Below are positions 16,492 to 25,039 of a DNA stretch of 64,000 bases, piece by piece. The position numbers and the translations under genes are program-made. Numbering within the stretch: position 1 is the first letter of the stretch; every line of letters begins with the position of its first letter. Source of the DNA: Ruminococcus sp. (lineage in GTDB: Bacteria > Bacillota > Clostridia > Oscillospirales > Ruminococcaceae); assembly GCA_020861185.1 (NCBI GenBank), contig JAJBSV010000010.1, positions 1-64,000 of the forward strand, written 5' to 3'. The notes beneath the pieces were generated by a model. The model ran no database searches, was not told where the DNA came from, and was given only the letters and a program-made list of their open reading frames with translations.

Positions 16492-17637
16492 TTACTTCAC
16501 AAATATCCTCGGCACCCTCTGCGAGATGCCGCAGACTATTTCGTAGCCTATGGTGCCGCAGAGCTCGCCGATTTCGTCGGCGGTGATGGATTCGTTGCCG
16601 TCTTTGCCGATGAGGGTTACAGTGTCGCCGACCTCGGCTTCCGGGATGTCCGTCACGTCAATCATCAGCTGATCCATGCAGACTCGCCCGAGTATCTTCG
16701 CACGCTTGCCGTGGAGAAGGAGCTCGCCCTTGTTCGAAAGAAGTCTCGGACAGCCGTCAGCATAGCCGATTGTGACGGTTGCTACTCTGGTTTCATGCTC
16801 CGTCTTATATGTACGCCCATAGCCTATCGTCACTCCCTCGGGGAGCGTTTTTATTTGCGAGATGATGGATTTTAATTCCATCACCGGCTCAAGCTCGACC
16901 GGCATCTCCCTCGAGAAGTCCGGCTTCAAGCCATAGAGCATGATTCCGAAGCGGACGAGGTCGCTCCTTGAGTCGTAGTGATACATAGCCCCCGCAGAGT
17001 TGAGGAAGTGGAGCTTGTCGATGAGGACGAGCCTTTTCTTCAGCTCGTCCCGGACGGCACAAATCAGTTTTATCTGCTTGTCCGTGAACCCGATATCCTC
17101 CTGCTTCAGGCTGTCGGCGACGGGAAGATGAGTGAAGAGCCCTTCGACCTCGAGCCCCTGCATTCTTACTATCTTCTCGGCGTCGTCGGCGATTTTTGAA
17201 ACGTCGTCGCCGTAGTTAAGCCCGATTCGGTTCATTCCGGTGTCGACTGCGATATGGCACCTGACGCGCTCGCCCTTGGGAGCGTTGAACGAGAGCTTTT
17301 CGGCATACTCAAGGTCGGTTATCGTCTGGATGATGTCGTATTCGATTAGCTCCCCTGCGTCCTCGGGAGGGGTATAGCCCAAAATCAGGATTTCTCCCGC
17401 AACGCCGAGGTTCCGAAGCTCTTCTGCCTCGACAATATTCGACACGGCGAACCAGTTGATTCCGGCATCCTCAAGCCGGGGGATTATCCCCTCACAGCCG
17501 TGACCGTAGCAATTAGCCTTGACGGCGCACATTATTTCGGCGTCGGGGTCGATGAGGCTCCGACATTTTTCGACATTGCGCTCGAGCCTGTCAAGGTGGA
17601 TTTCAGCCCACGCACGCCTTAAAACTTCTTTTTTCAT
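16492..17637 (-). CDS. alr: Alanine racemase
   Basis: This PLP enzyme makes D-alanine for peptidoglycan. The 381-residue product has the PLP-lysine motif MCAVKANCYGHG (about 36-47), the catalytic Tyr region IGYGRTYKTEH and CMDQLMIDVTDIP. Length is normal. It lies leftward between element B and the divergently transcribed YpsA-like gene. Confidence 0.95.
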   Translation of the reverse strand: MKKEVLRRAWAEIHLDRLERNVEKCRSLIDPDAEIMCAVKANCYGHGCEGIIPRLEDAGINWFAVSNIVEAEELRNLGVAGEILILGYTPPEDAGELIEYDIIQTITDLEYAEKLSFNAPKGERVRCHIAVDTGMNRIGLNYGDDVSKIADDAEKIVRMQGLEVEGLFTHLPVADSLKQEDIGFTDKQIKLICAVRDELKKRLVLIDKLHFLNSAGAMYHYDSRSDLVRFGIMLYGLKPDFSREMPVELEPVMELKSIISQIKTLPEGVTIGYGRTYKTEHETRVATVTIGYADGCPRLLSNKGELLLHGKRAKILGRVCMDQLMIDVTDIPEAEVGDTVTLIGKDGNESITADEIGELCGTIGYEIVCGISQRVPRIFVK

Positions 17638-17698
17638 TATGTATGCTTCCTCCTTGGGAATGCTGATTAGGCTTTTTAAAAGAATTTCCCCTTTTTAC

Positions 17699-17727
17699 TT
17701 GCAAAAAGGTCGGTATTATGGTATGAT
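17699..17727 (+). promoter_or_regulatory. Promoter of the YpsA-like gene
   Basis: TTGCAA (17699-17704), 17 bases and TATGAT (17722-17727). Confidence 0.6.
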
Positions 17728-17770
17728 TTTTATAGCTACGCAAATATTATGCGTCTTATTTGGGGGAAAT

Positions 17771-18349
17771 ATGGAGCCGATAGTTTATAACTACAATCCC
17801 GAGATTATAACCGACCGCCCGCACACCGCCTGCTTCACCGGGCATCGCCCCGAAAAGATTCCGTTTTATGAAGACGAAATCAGGATGCGGATGCTCAAAT
17901 CCATGCTCATCGAGCGGATTTATCGCGCCGTCGACGAGGGCTATCGCACCTTCATCACCGGAATGGCAAGAGGCGTCGACATCTGGGGCAGAAGAGTCAT
18001 CTACACCATGAAGCACCAGAGACCTGAGCTTGATTTAAAGCTCATCGGGATATCTCCCTACAAAAACGAGACGGAAAAGCTCCGCGGCACGGATATCTAT
18101 GATTACGGAATCGTCCGGCAGGGGTGCGACGAGATGTACTATCTCTCGGAAGACTACTTCCAGGCGTGCTATCATCTCCGCAACCGCCTGATGGTCGACC
18201 ATTCCAACCGCGTTATCGGCGTAATCTACGACTACAAAAGCGGCACGGGGAATACTATAAAAGAGGCGAAGCGTCAGGGCTTGGAGCTCGACATAATCGA
18301 CCTCAATCACTGCGGATTTTTCGACGACGGTCAGACAAGTCTTCTGTAA
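17771..18349 (+). CDS. YpsA/DUF1273 SLOG-domain protein
   Basis: The 192-residue protein has the family pattern ACFTGHRPEKIPF near the start, FITGMARGVDIW (about 63-74) and a C-terminal GTGNTIKEAKRQG. SLOG/DUF1273 proteins have a Rossmann-like nucleotide-binding fold. B. subtilis YpsA has been linked to cell division, and zapA lies in the same stretch. The ATG at 17771 follows GGGGGAA; a long upstream in-frame extension overlaps alr on the other strand and is rejected. Confidence 0.8.
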   Translation: MEPIVYNYNPEIITDRPHTACFTGHRPEKIPFYEDEIRMRMLKSMLIERIYRAVDEGYRTFITGMARGVDIWGRRVIYTMKHQRPELDLKLIGISPYKNETEKLRGTDIYDYGIVRQGCDEMYYLSEDYFQACYHLRNRLMVDHSNRVIGVIYDYKSGTGNTIKEAKRQGLELDIIDLNHCGFFDDGQTSLL

Positions 18350-18415
18350 TATTATAAGACATACGAACCCAAATTGCAATAGCGGATTAAGTCGCTTTAT
18401 ACTGATAATTTGGTG

Positions 18416-19387
18416 ATGATTTCACACGGAAAGACGGTGGTCAATATTAAAAAGCGTTCTTCACAGGCATCGGTCGTAATCATCTATCTTGCGACTATGC
18501 TCATATGCTTACTGCTGTTCGGCTTTGCCGCCGTAACACTACTTGATATATTCGTAACCCAGCCTGCTCTCGAGGCGGAAGCCGCCGAAAGCGGTACCTC
18601 GACCGAGAAGGAAGAGGAAACGGTCGACTATTCCGACGCCACAGAAACGATTCTCTTCGTCGGTGCCAACGGTCAGGACCTGAACGCAATAGTCCTCCTT
18701 CGGATCAATCCTCAGGAAGGAACCATTGCGATTGTCCCCGTCTCGAAATACACCATTGCGACGGTCGACTCCTCAAGCGGCACGATTGAGAACCTCTTCG
18801 ACACGGGCGGAATCAGCTATCTCAAGACCGCTGTCGAGAACGCCTTCGGGCTCACCTGCGACAAATACATCAAGATTACGAACGACGGTTGGGCGGAGCT
18901 TGTCGAGTATACGGGCGGCATGACGAGCTATGTCTTCCCCGAGGACCTCTACTATAAGGACACGGAAACGGGCGACCTGACGAGCTTCTATGCCGGAAAT
19001 TCGACCCGCACCCTCTGGGGCGACGACATTCGAAGAATCGTCACCTATCCGCTTTATTCAAACGGCGAGCAGACAACGGTTCAGGTCATCGGCGAGATTG
19101 CCGTGGCGCTCATAAACGACGCTTTCGAGTCAAACGCCGCAAGCATGAAGACGAACATCCAGAACATCTTCAACACTATCTACAATAATTCCGACACCGA
19201 CATCACCTCGAAGACGTTTGCGGCGGTAAGAGACGCCTATGAGTATATGCTCGAGACGGCTTCTTCCCCTGCGACATACAGAATGCCGAGAGGCGAATGG
19301 AATTCGAGCGGCTATTTCGAGTTAGATCCCGAAGCGGCGGCGGAAATTCAGGAATATTTCGGACTTACGTCCGTTTTGGACGAATAG
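18416..19387 (+). CDS. Divergent LCP-like envelope protein, probably inactive
   Basis: The protein of about 323 residues has an N-terminal membrane helix (about 20-45) and the LCP fold outline TILFVGAN..LNAIVLLRINP and TCDKYIKITNDGWAELVEYTGG. The catalytic Arg-Asp motif is replaced by IVPVSKYTIA, and the later Arg-rich motif is missing. It probably binds rather than transfers glycopolymers. The ribosome binding site is unclear; TTG 18410, GTG 18413 and ATG 18416 are all in frame, and I chose the ATG. zapA follows by 9 bases. Confidence 0.65.
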   Translation: MISHGKTVVNIKKRSSQASVVIIYLATMLICLLLFGFAAVTLLDIFVTQPALEAEAAESGTSTEKEEETVDYSDATETILFVGANGQDLNAIVLLRINPQEGTIAIVPVSKYTIATVDSSSGTIENLFDTGGISYLKTAVENAFGLTCDKYIKITNDGWAELVEYTGGMTSYVFPEDLYYKDTETGDLTSFYAGNSTRTLWGDDIRRIVTYPLYSNGEQTTVQVIGEIAVALINDAFESNAASMKTNIQNIFNTIYNNSDTDITSKTFAAVRDAYEYMLETASSPATYRMPRGEWNSSGYFELDPEAAAEIQEYFGLTSVLDE

Positions 19388-19396
19388 GAGGTCAGC

Positions 19397-19765
19397 ATGG
19401 AAATCAGCACGGAAAACAGAGTCAAGGTCAGAATAATCGGAAGGGAGTACACCCTTGTGACGGAGAACTCGCCGGAGTACACCGAAGCTCTGGCGGAAAA
19501 GCTTGATGCACAGATGAACTCCATGCTCGCCGTCGGAAACAACCTGAGCGGCATTGACGTCGCAATCCTCTCGGCTCTCGACGCTATGGACGAGGCACAG
19601 AAGGCTTCCGACAACGAGGACAGCATGCGCTATCAGCTCGGCGAGTATGTCGCGACGGCGAACCGCTCGAAGCAGAGCTACGATGCGGCGAAGCGCGAAA
19701 TTGCACAGCTCAAGAAGCGCATCGAAGAGCTCGAAAAGAAGCTGAACGAGAGCAGTCTGTTCTGA
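19397..19765 (+). CDS. zapA: Cell division protein ZapA
   Basis: ZapA binds and bundles FtsZ at midcell. The 122-residue product has the family start NRVKVRIIGREYTL, VAILSALDAMDEAQKA and a C-terminal coiled coil rich in Glu/Lys (about 85-118). Its TGA overlaps the next gene's ATG. Confidence 0.88.
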   Translation: MEISTENRVKVRIIGREYTLVTENSPEYTEALAEKLDAQMNSMLAVGNNLSGIDVAILSALDAMDEAQKASDNEDSMRYQLGEYVATANRSKQSYDAAKREIAQLKKRIEELEKKLNESSLF

Positions 19766-21831
19766 TGAGTATCGGTAACATCAAGCCGGAGCTTCTGGCT
19801 CCCTGCGGGAGTATGGAGTCGCTTGCGGCGGCTCTCAAGTCGGGGTGCGACGCCGTCTATATCGGCGGTCTTAACTTTTCGGCGCGGCAGAACGCCGGGA
19901 ACTTCTCGCACGAAGATATTCTTGAGGCGGTCGGAGAATGCCACCGCCGTGGCGTAAAGATTTATCAGGCGATAAACATCGCCGTTTTCGACAGCGAGCT
20001 CGAATCGCTCGCCGAAGAGATTAAATTCGCCTGTGATGCCGGAATCGACGGGCTGATTGTACAGGACAGGGCGGTCGAGCGAATCGTCCGAGAATCCTGC
20101 CCCGACATGCCGCTTCACGCCTCGACGCAGATGACGCTTCACTTCGCAGACGGTGTCCTCTGGGCGAATGAGCACGACTACAAGAGGGTCGTCCTCTCAA
20201 GAGAACTCGACCGTGAAACCATCCGGAAACTGTCCGAGCTTGGGGTCGAGACGGAAATTTTCGTCCACGGCGCACTCTGCATGTCCGTTTCGGGGCAGTG
20301 CTACTTGAGCGCGATGATAGGCTCTCGCTCGGCAAACAGAGGGCTTTGTGCGGGAGCTTGCAGGCTCCCTTTTTCGTCGACCGGAAAACCGAGAGACAAG
20401 TATGCCCTTTCGCTTAAAGATTTAACTCTGATAGAAGACGCAGAAGAACTGCAAAATATCGGCGTTTCGTCCCTTAAGATAGAAGGCAGAATGAAGCGCC
20501 CCGAGTATGTCTCCGCCGCAACGGGCGAATTCCGTGCGGCTCTTGACGGTAAAGAATATGACTATGAGCTCCTGCGCTCGGCGTTCTCAAGAAGCGGATT
20601 TACAGATGGCTACTATTCCGGCAAACGTGATTCAACCATGTTCGGCGCCCGCTCCTATGAAGACGTAACCGACATGACCGCCTCGCTCACCCAGATTCAC
20701 GAAAAATACAAGTCAGAATGCCCGAGGTTTGAGCTCTCTATGAGATTAACCGTCAAGCGTGGCGAAAATGCCACTCTGACGGCAACCGACGGCGTAGAAA
20801 CCACCACCTTCATGGGTGCCATCCCGCAGGAGGCAATAAACCGCCCGCTAACGACTGATGCCGCAGTATCACAGCTCGGCAAGCTCGGCGGGACGCTCTA
20901 TCGAGCCGGTGAAATCACCGCTGAAATCGATGACGGGCTTATGCTCCCGCTTTCAGAGCTGAATTATTTAAGACGGCAGGCGGTCGAGCATTTCGACAAG
21001 ATTCGACAAGACAGGCTTACTGTCATAAAAGACTTCACGCCCGCAAGCTATCTCCCCGAAGCCCCGGAAAAGCCGAAAAAGCCGGCTTCATGGTGGGTCT
21101 CGGTCGAAAAGCTTTCACAGCTTGAGCAGATAGATTGCGAGAGGGTTATAATTCCCCTGTCGCTTGCAAAATCATATATAGAATCGGGCAGAGACCCGAA
21201 AAATGCGATAATCTCGCCGCCACGGTTCACACTTCACGCTGAGAAAGTCGAAGCCAATTTGCGGGAGGCAAAAGCCCTCGGGTTCGACAAGGCGATGGCA
21301 ACCAATTCGGGATATGTTTACATGCTCCCCCGGCTCGGATTCGAGACGGTCGGCGGGTTCGGGCTCAACATCACGAACTCGCTCTCGGCGGACGAATATG
21401 CCCTCGACGGGCTCTCAGCCCTGACGCTCTCGTTTGAACTCAAGGCGGCACAGCTTTCGGGCATCAGAGCCGCCGTCCCGAAGGGCGCAATCCTCTATGG
21501 CAGACTGCCGCTCATGATAATGGCGAACTGCCCTATCAAGGCGGAAACGGGATGCCACAACTGCTCCCACAGCCTCACCGACCGCACAGGAACTGTATTT
21601 CCGGTTCAGTGCCGCATGACGGGTGGCGAGGACTACAACGAGCTCCTCAATTCGAAGACGCTCTACTTGCCCGATAAGCTCGGCTATTTCGACATTGATT
21701 TCGGAATTCTTATGTTTACTGATGAGAGCACAGAAGAAATCAAGGCGATTCTCGAGGATTATAAAACCCAGACTCCCCGAAAATCCGGGAAAGAATGGAC
21801 AAACGGACTCTATTTCAGAGGGGTGCTGTAA
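19765..21831 (+). CDS. U32 family peptidase / RlhA-like
   Basis: The 688-residue protein starts KPELLAPCGSMESLAAAL, typical of U32, and has the signature EIFVHGALCMSVSGQCYLS followed by RSANRGLCAGACRLP. U32 proteins include collagenase-like peptidases and RlhA, which acts in 23S rRNA hydroxylation. The long form with a C-terminal extension is usual in Clostridia. Four Cys in the central motif may bind a cofactor. It follows zapA with a stop/start overlap. Confidence 0.85.
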   Translation: MSIGNIKPELLAPCGSMESLAAALKSGCDAVYIGGLNFSARQNAGNFSHEDILEAVGECHRRGVKIYQAINIAVFDSELESLAEEIKFACDAGIDGLIVQDRAVERIVRESCPDMPLHASTQMTLHFADGVLWANEHDYKRVVLSRELDRETIRKLSELGVETEIFVHGALCMSVSGQCYLSAMIGSRSANRGLCAGACRLPFSSTGKPRDKYALSLKDLTLIEDAEELQNIGVSSLKIEGRMKRPEYVSAATGEFRAALDGKEYDYELLRSAFSRSGFTDGYYSGKRDSTMFGARSYEDVTDMTASLTQIHEKYKSECPRFELSMRLTVKRGENATLTATDGVETTTFMGAIPQEAINRPLTTDAAVSQLGKLGGTLYRAGEITAEIDDGLMLPLSELNYLRRQAVEHFDKIRQDRLTVIKDFTPASYLPEAPEKPKKPASWWVSVEKLSQLEQIDCERVIIPLSLAKSYIESGRDPKNAIISPPRFTLHAEKVEANLREAKALGFDKAMATNSGYVYMLPRLGFETVGGFGLNITNSLSADEYALDGLSALTLSFELKAAQLSGIRAAVPKGAILYGRLPLMIMANCPIKAETGCHNCSHSLTDRTGTVFPVQCRMTGGEDYNELLNSKTLYLPDKLGYFDIDFGILMFTDESTEEIKAILEDYKTQTPRKSGKEWTNGLYFRGVL

Positions 21832-21832
21832 T

Positions 21833-22285
21833 ATGTCAACACTTAACCTACAAATAAAAAAGCTCCGACCGGACGCGATTCTGCCGCAAGCGGCGACCAA
21901 GCTTAGCGCCGGCTTGGATTTGCACGCCTGCATCGACGAGTCGCTGACCGTCCCCGTCGGCGAAATTGTGACGGTCCCCTGCGGGATTGCCGTATGCCCC
22001 GATTTGACGGACGGCAACGTCGTGATGCTCGTTATAATCAGATCATCTTTAGGCAGAAAGCATGGGCTGACGCTTGCCAACTCGGTCGGGGTGATTGATT
22101 CGGACTATCGGGGCGAAATCCTCGTGCCGATTATCAATCATGGGAGTGAGGACTATACATTCGAGCCGGGCGAACGCTTTGCCCAGCTTGTCCCACTCTT
22201 TGTCCTCACATGCACCGTCACAGAAGCGGAGGAACTCCCCGAAAGCGAACGCTCTGGCGGCTTCGGCTCGACGGGGAGAATTTGA
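21833..22285 (+). CDS. dut: dUTPase (dUTP diphosphatase)
   Basis: The 150-residue trimeric-type enzyme converts dUTP to dUMP and diphosphate. All five motifs are visible: AGLDLHA, RSSLGRKHGL, NSVGVIDSDYRGEI, GERFAQLV and RSGGFGSTG. The start is ATG 21833, one base after the U32 stop; longer frames overlap that gene. Confidence 0.94.
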   Translation: MSTLNLQIKKLRPDAILPQAATKLSAGLDLHACIDESLTVPVGEIVTVPCGIAVCPDLTDGNVVMLVIIRSSLGRKHGLTLANSVGVIDSDYRGEILVPIINHGSEDYTFEPGERFAQLVPLFVLTCTVTEAEELPESERSGGFGSTGRI

Positions 22286-22295
22286 GGAGGTTACT

Positions 22296-23258
22296 ATGTT
22301 CAGATTTGCCATCATGGGCGCCGGGCATATCGCAAATAAGTTTTGCGATTGCGTGAGAAGAATAGACGGTGCAGAAATCGTAGCAGTCGCCAGTAAGTCC
22401 GGCAGAGCGAAGGACTTCGCCGAGAGAAACGGGATTCCGACATACTTCGACAATTACTCGGATATGCTCGAGACAGTCAAGCCCGACTGCGTCTATGTCG
22501 CGGCGACGTCGAACGCGCATTATGAGCTGAGCAAGCTCTGCGTCGAAGCAGGCATGCCCGTCTTATGCGAAAAGGCGATGTTTTTGAACAGCGCCGATGC
22601 AAGAGAGGTATTTGCGCTTTCTGAAAGTAAGGGCGTTTTCGCGATGGAGGCGATGTGGTCGAGGTTCCTGCCTGCGGTCGTCAAAGCCCGTGAGTGGATT
22701 CACTCGGGGCGAATCGGCGAGCCGATTTATGCCACCTCCGCAATCGGCTTCAAAGCCGAGGAAGACCCGAATAATCGCTACTACTGCAAGGCTCTCGGCG
22801 GCGGTGCGGCGTTTGACCTGACCGTTTACGACTACGAAATCCTCACGTTTCTTATAGACCGCCCTGCCGAAGTGGTTTCGGCGCATGCTGTCAAGACTTC
22901 TGACGGCGTCGACCTGACCGACCATATACTCCTGAACTTTACGAAGGGCGGCTGCAGGGACTGCCTCACCGTCTGCGAGAGCACGCTTCTTGCCAAGCTT
23001 GACGAGAAGATTGTCATCTACGGATCAAGCGGCAAGCTTGAGCTCCCGAGACCCCATTTTGCGACCGATTGCTATCTATATAATGCCAACTTCGAGCTCG
23101 TGGACAGCTTCAAGGATACCGAAACCGAGAACGGGTTTGTGTACGAAACCGAAGAGGCTATCAAGTGTATCAAAGCAGGAAAAACAGAAAGCGAAACCGT
23201 GCCGCATAAGCTGACTATTTCGTGTGCGGAGATGTTTGACAAATTACTGATTTCCTGA
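22296..23258 (+). CDS. Gfo/Idh/MocA family oxidoreductase
   Basis: The 320-residue NAD(P)-dependent enzyme has the Rossmann start FRFAIMGAGHIANKF, the EKAM motif (Lys of the family EKP motif) near 90 and a C-terminal alpha/beta domain with AFDLTVYDYE. The substrate is not evident; sugars or inositols are usual for the family. The ATG follows GAGGAGG. Its last 44 bases overlap the convergent AGCS gene. Confidence 0.87.
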   Translation: MFRFAIMGAGHIANKFCDCVRRIDGAEIVAVASKSGRAKDFAERNGIPTYFDNYSDMLETVKPDCVYVAATSNAHYELSKLCVEAGMPVLCEKAMFLNSADAREVFALSESKGVFAMEAMWSRFLPAVVKAREWIHSGRIGEPIYATSAIGFKAEEDPNNRYYCKALGGGAAFDLTVYDYEILTFLIDRPAEVVSAHAVKTSDGVDLTDHILLNFTKGGCRDCLTVCESTLLAKLDEKIVIYGSSGKLELPRPHFATDCYLYNANFELVDSFKDTETENGFVYETEEAIKCIKAGKTESETVPHKLTISCAEMFDKLLIS

Positions 23259-24504
23259 GCGCCCAAAGCGCCGCCACGCACGGGAACACCATCAAGCCGT
23301 TGAAGATATCGCTGATTTTCCATGCCGCCGAGAGGCTGACGACGGCGCCTGTGAAAACAGCGGCGGTGAGGGCGATTTTATAGAGCAAAACCGACTTCGG
23401 GGAGAGATATTCGGCGGCGGAGAGCCCGATTTTCGACCAGCCGATGATGGTTGCTGTGGCAAAGCCTGCGGTGCAGAGGGAAATCGCCGCGCCGGAAATG
23501 CTCCCGAAGACGCTTTCGCAGGCGGCGGAGACAAGAAGTGAGCCGTCGAGACCCGTTTCCACAGCTCCCGAGCATAGAATCGCAAGAGCCGTGAGGGTGC
23601 AGATTACGAAAGTGTCGATAATGACTTCGAACATATTCATGAGCCCCTGCTCTTTGGGGCTTAAGCCGCTTCCCGCATGGATTGCGGCGGTCATCCCGAG
23701 ACCAGCTTCGTTCGAGAAGACTCCCCTCTTGAAGCCGACGCTCACGGCTTGCTTAACATTTATCCCCACAGCCGCACCTATGGCTGGCTTCAAGCCGAAC
23801 GCCGAGCGGAATATCTCCGAGAAAACTTCGGGCAATTTCCCGAAATTCGCGACAATAACCGCCGTGACGATGAATATGTATATAATCGTGAGAACGGGCA
23901 TCATAACGGATGAAGCTCTGCCGGTGAAATCGCGTCCCGAGAAGAGGCATGCGGCGACTAAGACGGCTAAGATTATCCCGACGGCGAAGGGGCTTATCCC
24001 CGATTCGGAACTGACGGCTTCGGCGGCTGAATTCGACTGCACCATCCCTCCCATTCCGAAGGATGCAAGGACGGTGAAAAAGGCGTAAAGCTTCGCCAAG
24101 AACTTCTCGCCCATTCCGTCGCGGATAGCATACATTATTCCGCCTTTTTTGCCATCGGAGCTGCGGTATTCTATACTCAGGACGCCCTCGGCGAACGAAA
24201 CCGCCATTCCGAGGAACGCCGACACCCAGAGCCAGAAGATTGCGCCCGCTCCGCCCAGGGTGATTGCCGTGGCGATCCCTGCGACGCTCCCCGTCCCGAC
24301 GGTTGCGGCAAGCGCAGTCGAGAGCACCCGAAATCTGTTCTCACCGTCGCCGGAAAAACTTTTGCGGACAACCGCAAGCATTTGTCCCAGACATCTGACT
24401 TGCGGGACGTGTAAACGAATAGTATAATAAATTCCAACGGAAATTATAAGAGCAACCGTCGGCAGACTCCATACGAGCTCTGAAAGCTTATCAAGAAAGG
24501 GCAT
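23215..24504 (-). CDS. AGCS family sodium:alanine/glycine symporter
   Basis: The 429-residue membrane protein has about ten helices and AGCS motifs: LAATVGTGSVAGIATAITLG near the start, GMGGMVQSNSAAEA, and GVFSNEAGLGMTAAIHA. It imports small amino acids with Na+. The ATG at 24504 is chosen because GGGAGGAATT precedes it. The upstream in-frame ATG (24516) would use part of that site. Start codons of this gene and the divergent PH gene are only 10 bases apart. Confidence 0.92.
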   Translation of the reverse strand: MPFLDKLSELVWSLPTVALIISVGIYYTIRLHVPQVRCLGQMLAVVRKSFSGDGENRFRVLSTALAATVGTGSVAGIATAITLGGAGAIFWLWVSAFLGMAVSFAEGVLSIEYRSSDGKKGGIMYAIRDGMGEKFLAKLYAFFTVLASFGMGGMVQSNSAAEAVSSESGISPFAVGIILAVLVAACLFSGRDFTGRASSVMMPVLTIIYIFIVTAVIVANFGKLPEVFSEIFRSAFGLKPAIGAAVGINVKQAVSVGFKRGVFSNEAGLGMTAAIHAGSGLSPKEQGLMNMFEVIIDTFVICTLTALAILCSGAVETGLDGSLLVSAACESVFGSISGAAISLCTAGFATATIIGWSKIGLSAAEYLSPKSVLLYKIALTAAVFTGAVVSLSAAWKISDIFNGLMVFPCVAALWALRKSVICQTSPHTK

Positions 24505-24514
24505 AATTCCTCCC

Positions 24515-24940
24515 ATGCGAAAATATCAACCAAAAAGAGCGGCACTGATTGTCATTGATGTCGCGATAGTAGTGCTTGCGGCAATACTCACAGGCTTCAC
24601 CGTTGGGTATTTGTCCCACCACAAAATAATTATGACTCTGCTTCTTTGTTTATTCTGGCTTGCGGCGATTCTCTTTGCGGCAATACTCCTGCCTGCCTAT
24701 TTTTCGCGCACCATTATATACATCTCCCCTTCGGAAATCTCGATGAAAACCGGCATAGTCTACGTCAAGCGCCACCACATGAAGGCGGACGCCGTGCAAT
24801 ACGTCTCGACTGTCACAACCTTCATGTCGAAATATACGGGGCTCAATTTCGTGATTCTTCGGGCAATGGGCGGCACGATGGTCTTGCCGTTCTTAGGGCT
24901 CGACGACGTGCATGAAATCGAAGATTTGATGAGGAGTTGA
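24515..24940 (+). CDS. PH-domain (YdbS-like) membrane protein
   Basis: The 141-residue protein has two membrane helices (about 10-32 and 38-60) followed by a bacterial PH-like domain (about 65-141) with ISPSEISMKTGIVYVKRHH. YdbS/YdbT-type pairs are common in Firmicutes; in Bacillus the pair has been linked to resistance to an antimicrobial peptide from amyloliquefaciens strains. The ribosome binding site is weak. It pairs with the larger PH protein at 25040. Confidence 0.8.
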   Translation: MRKYQPKRAALIVIDVAIVVLAAILTGFTVGYLSHHKIIMTLLLCLFWLAAILFAAILLPAYFSRTIIYISPSEISMKTGIVYVKRHHMKADAVQYVSTVTTFMSKYTGLNFVILRAMGGTMVLPFLGLDDVHEIEDLMRS

Positions 24941-24941
24941 T

Positions 24942-25012
24942 TGTAGGGGCGGATATCATCCGCCCGAAAAACATCAGCAATCCGTAACGGGCGGATAATA
25001 TCCGCCCCTACA
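24942..25012. repeat. Dispersed inverted repeat with GGGGCGGATAT arms, copy 1
   Basis: TGTAGGGGCGGATAT begins one base after the upstream stop codon, and ATATCCGCCCCTACA closes the element. Each arm is itself a small hairpin (GGGCGGAT..ATCCGCCC). A second copy is at 35940-36010. Confidence 0.85.
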
Positions 25013-25039
25013 TTTATCCGCGAAAGAAGGTGAACATCC

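Noticed and set aside
21623-22285. Longer dUTPase frame starting inside the U32 gene
   Set aside because: The first 70 residues mirror the U32 gene, and ATG 21833 gives a normal dUTPase.
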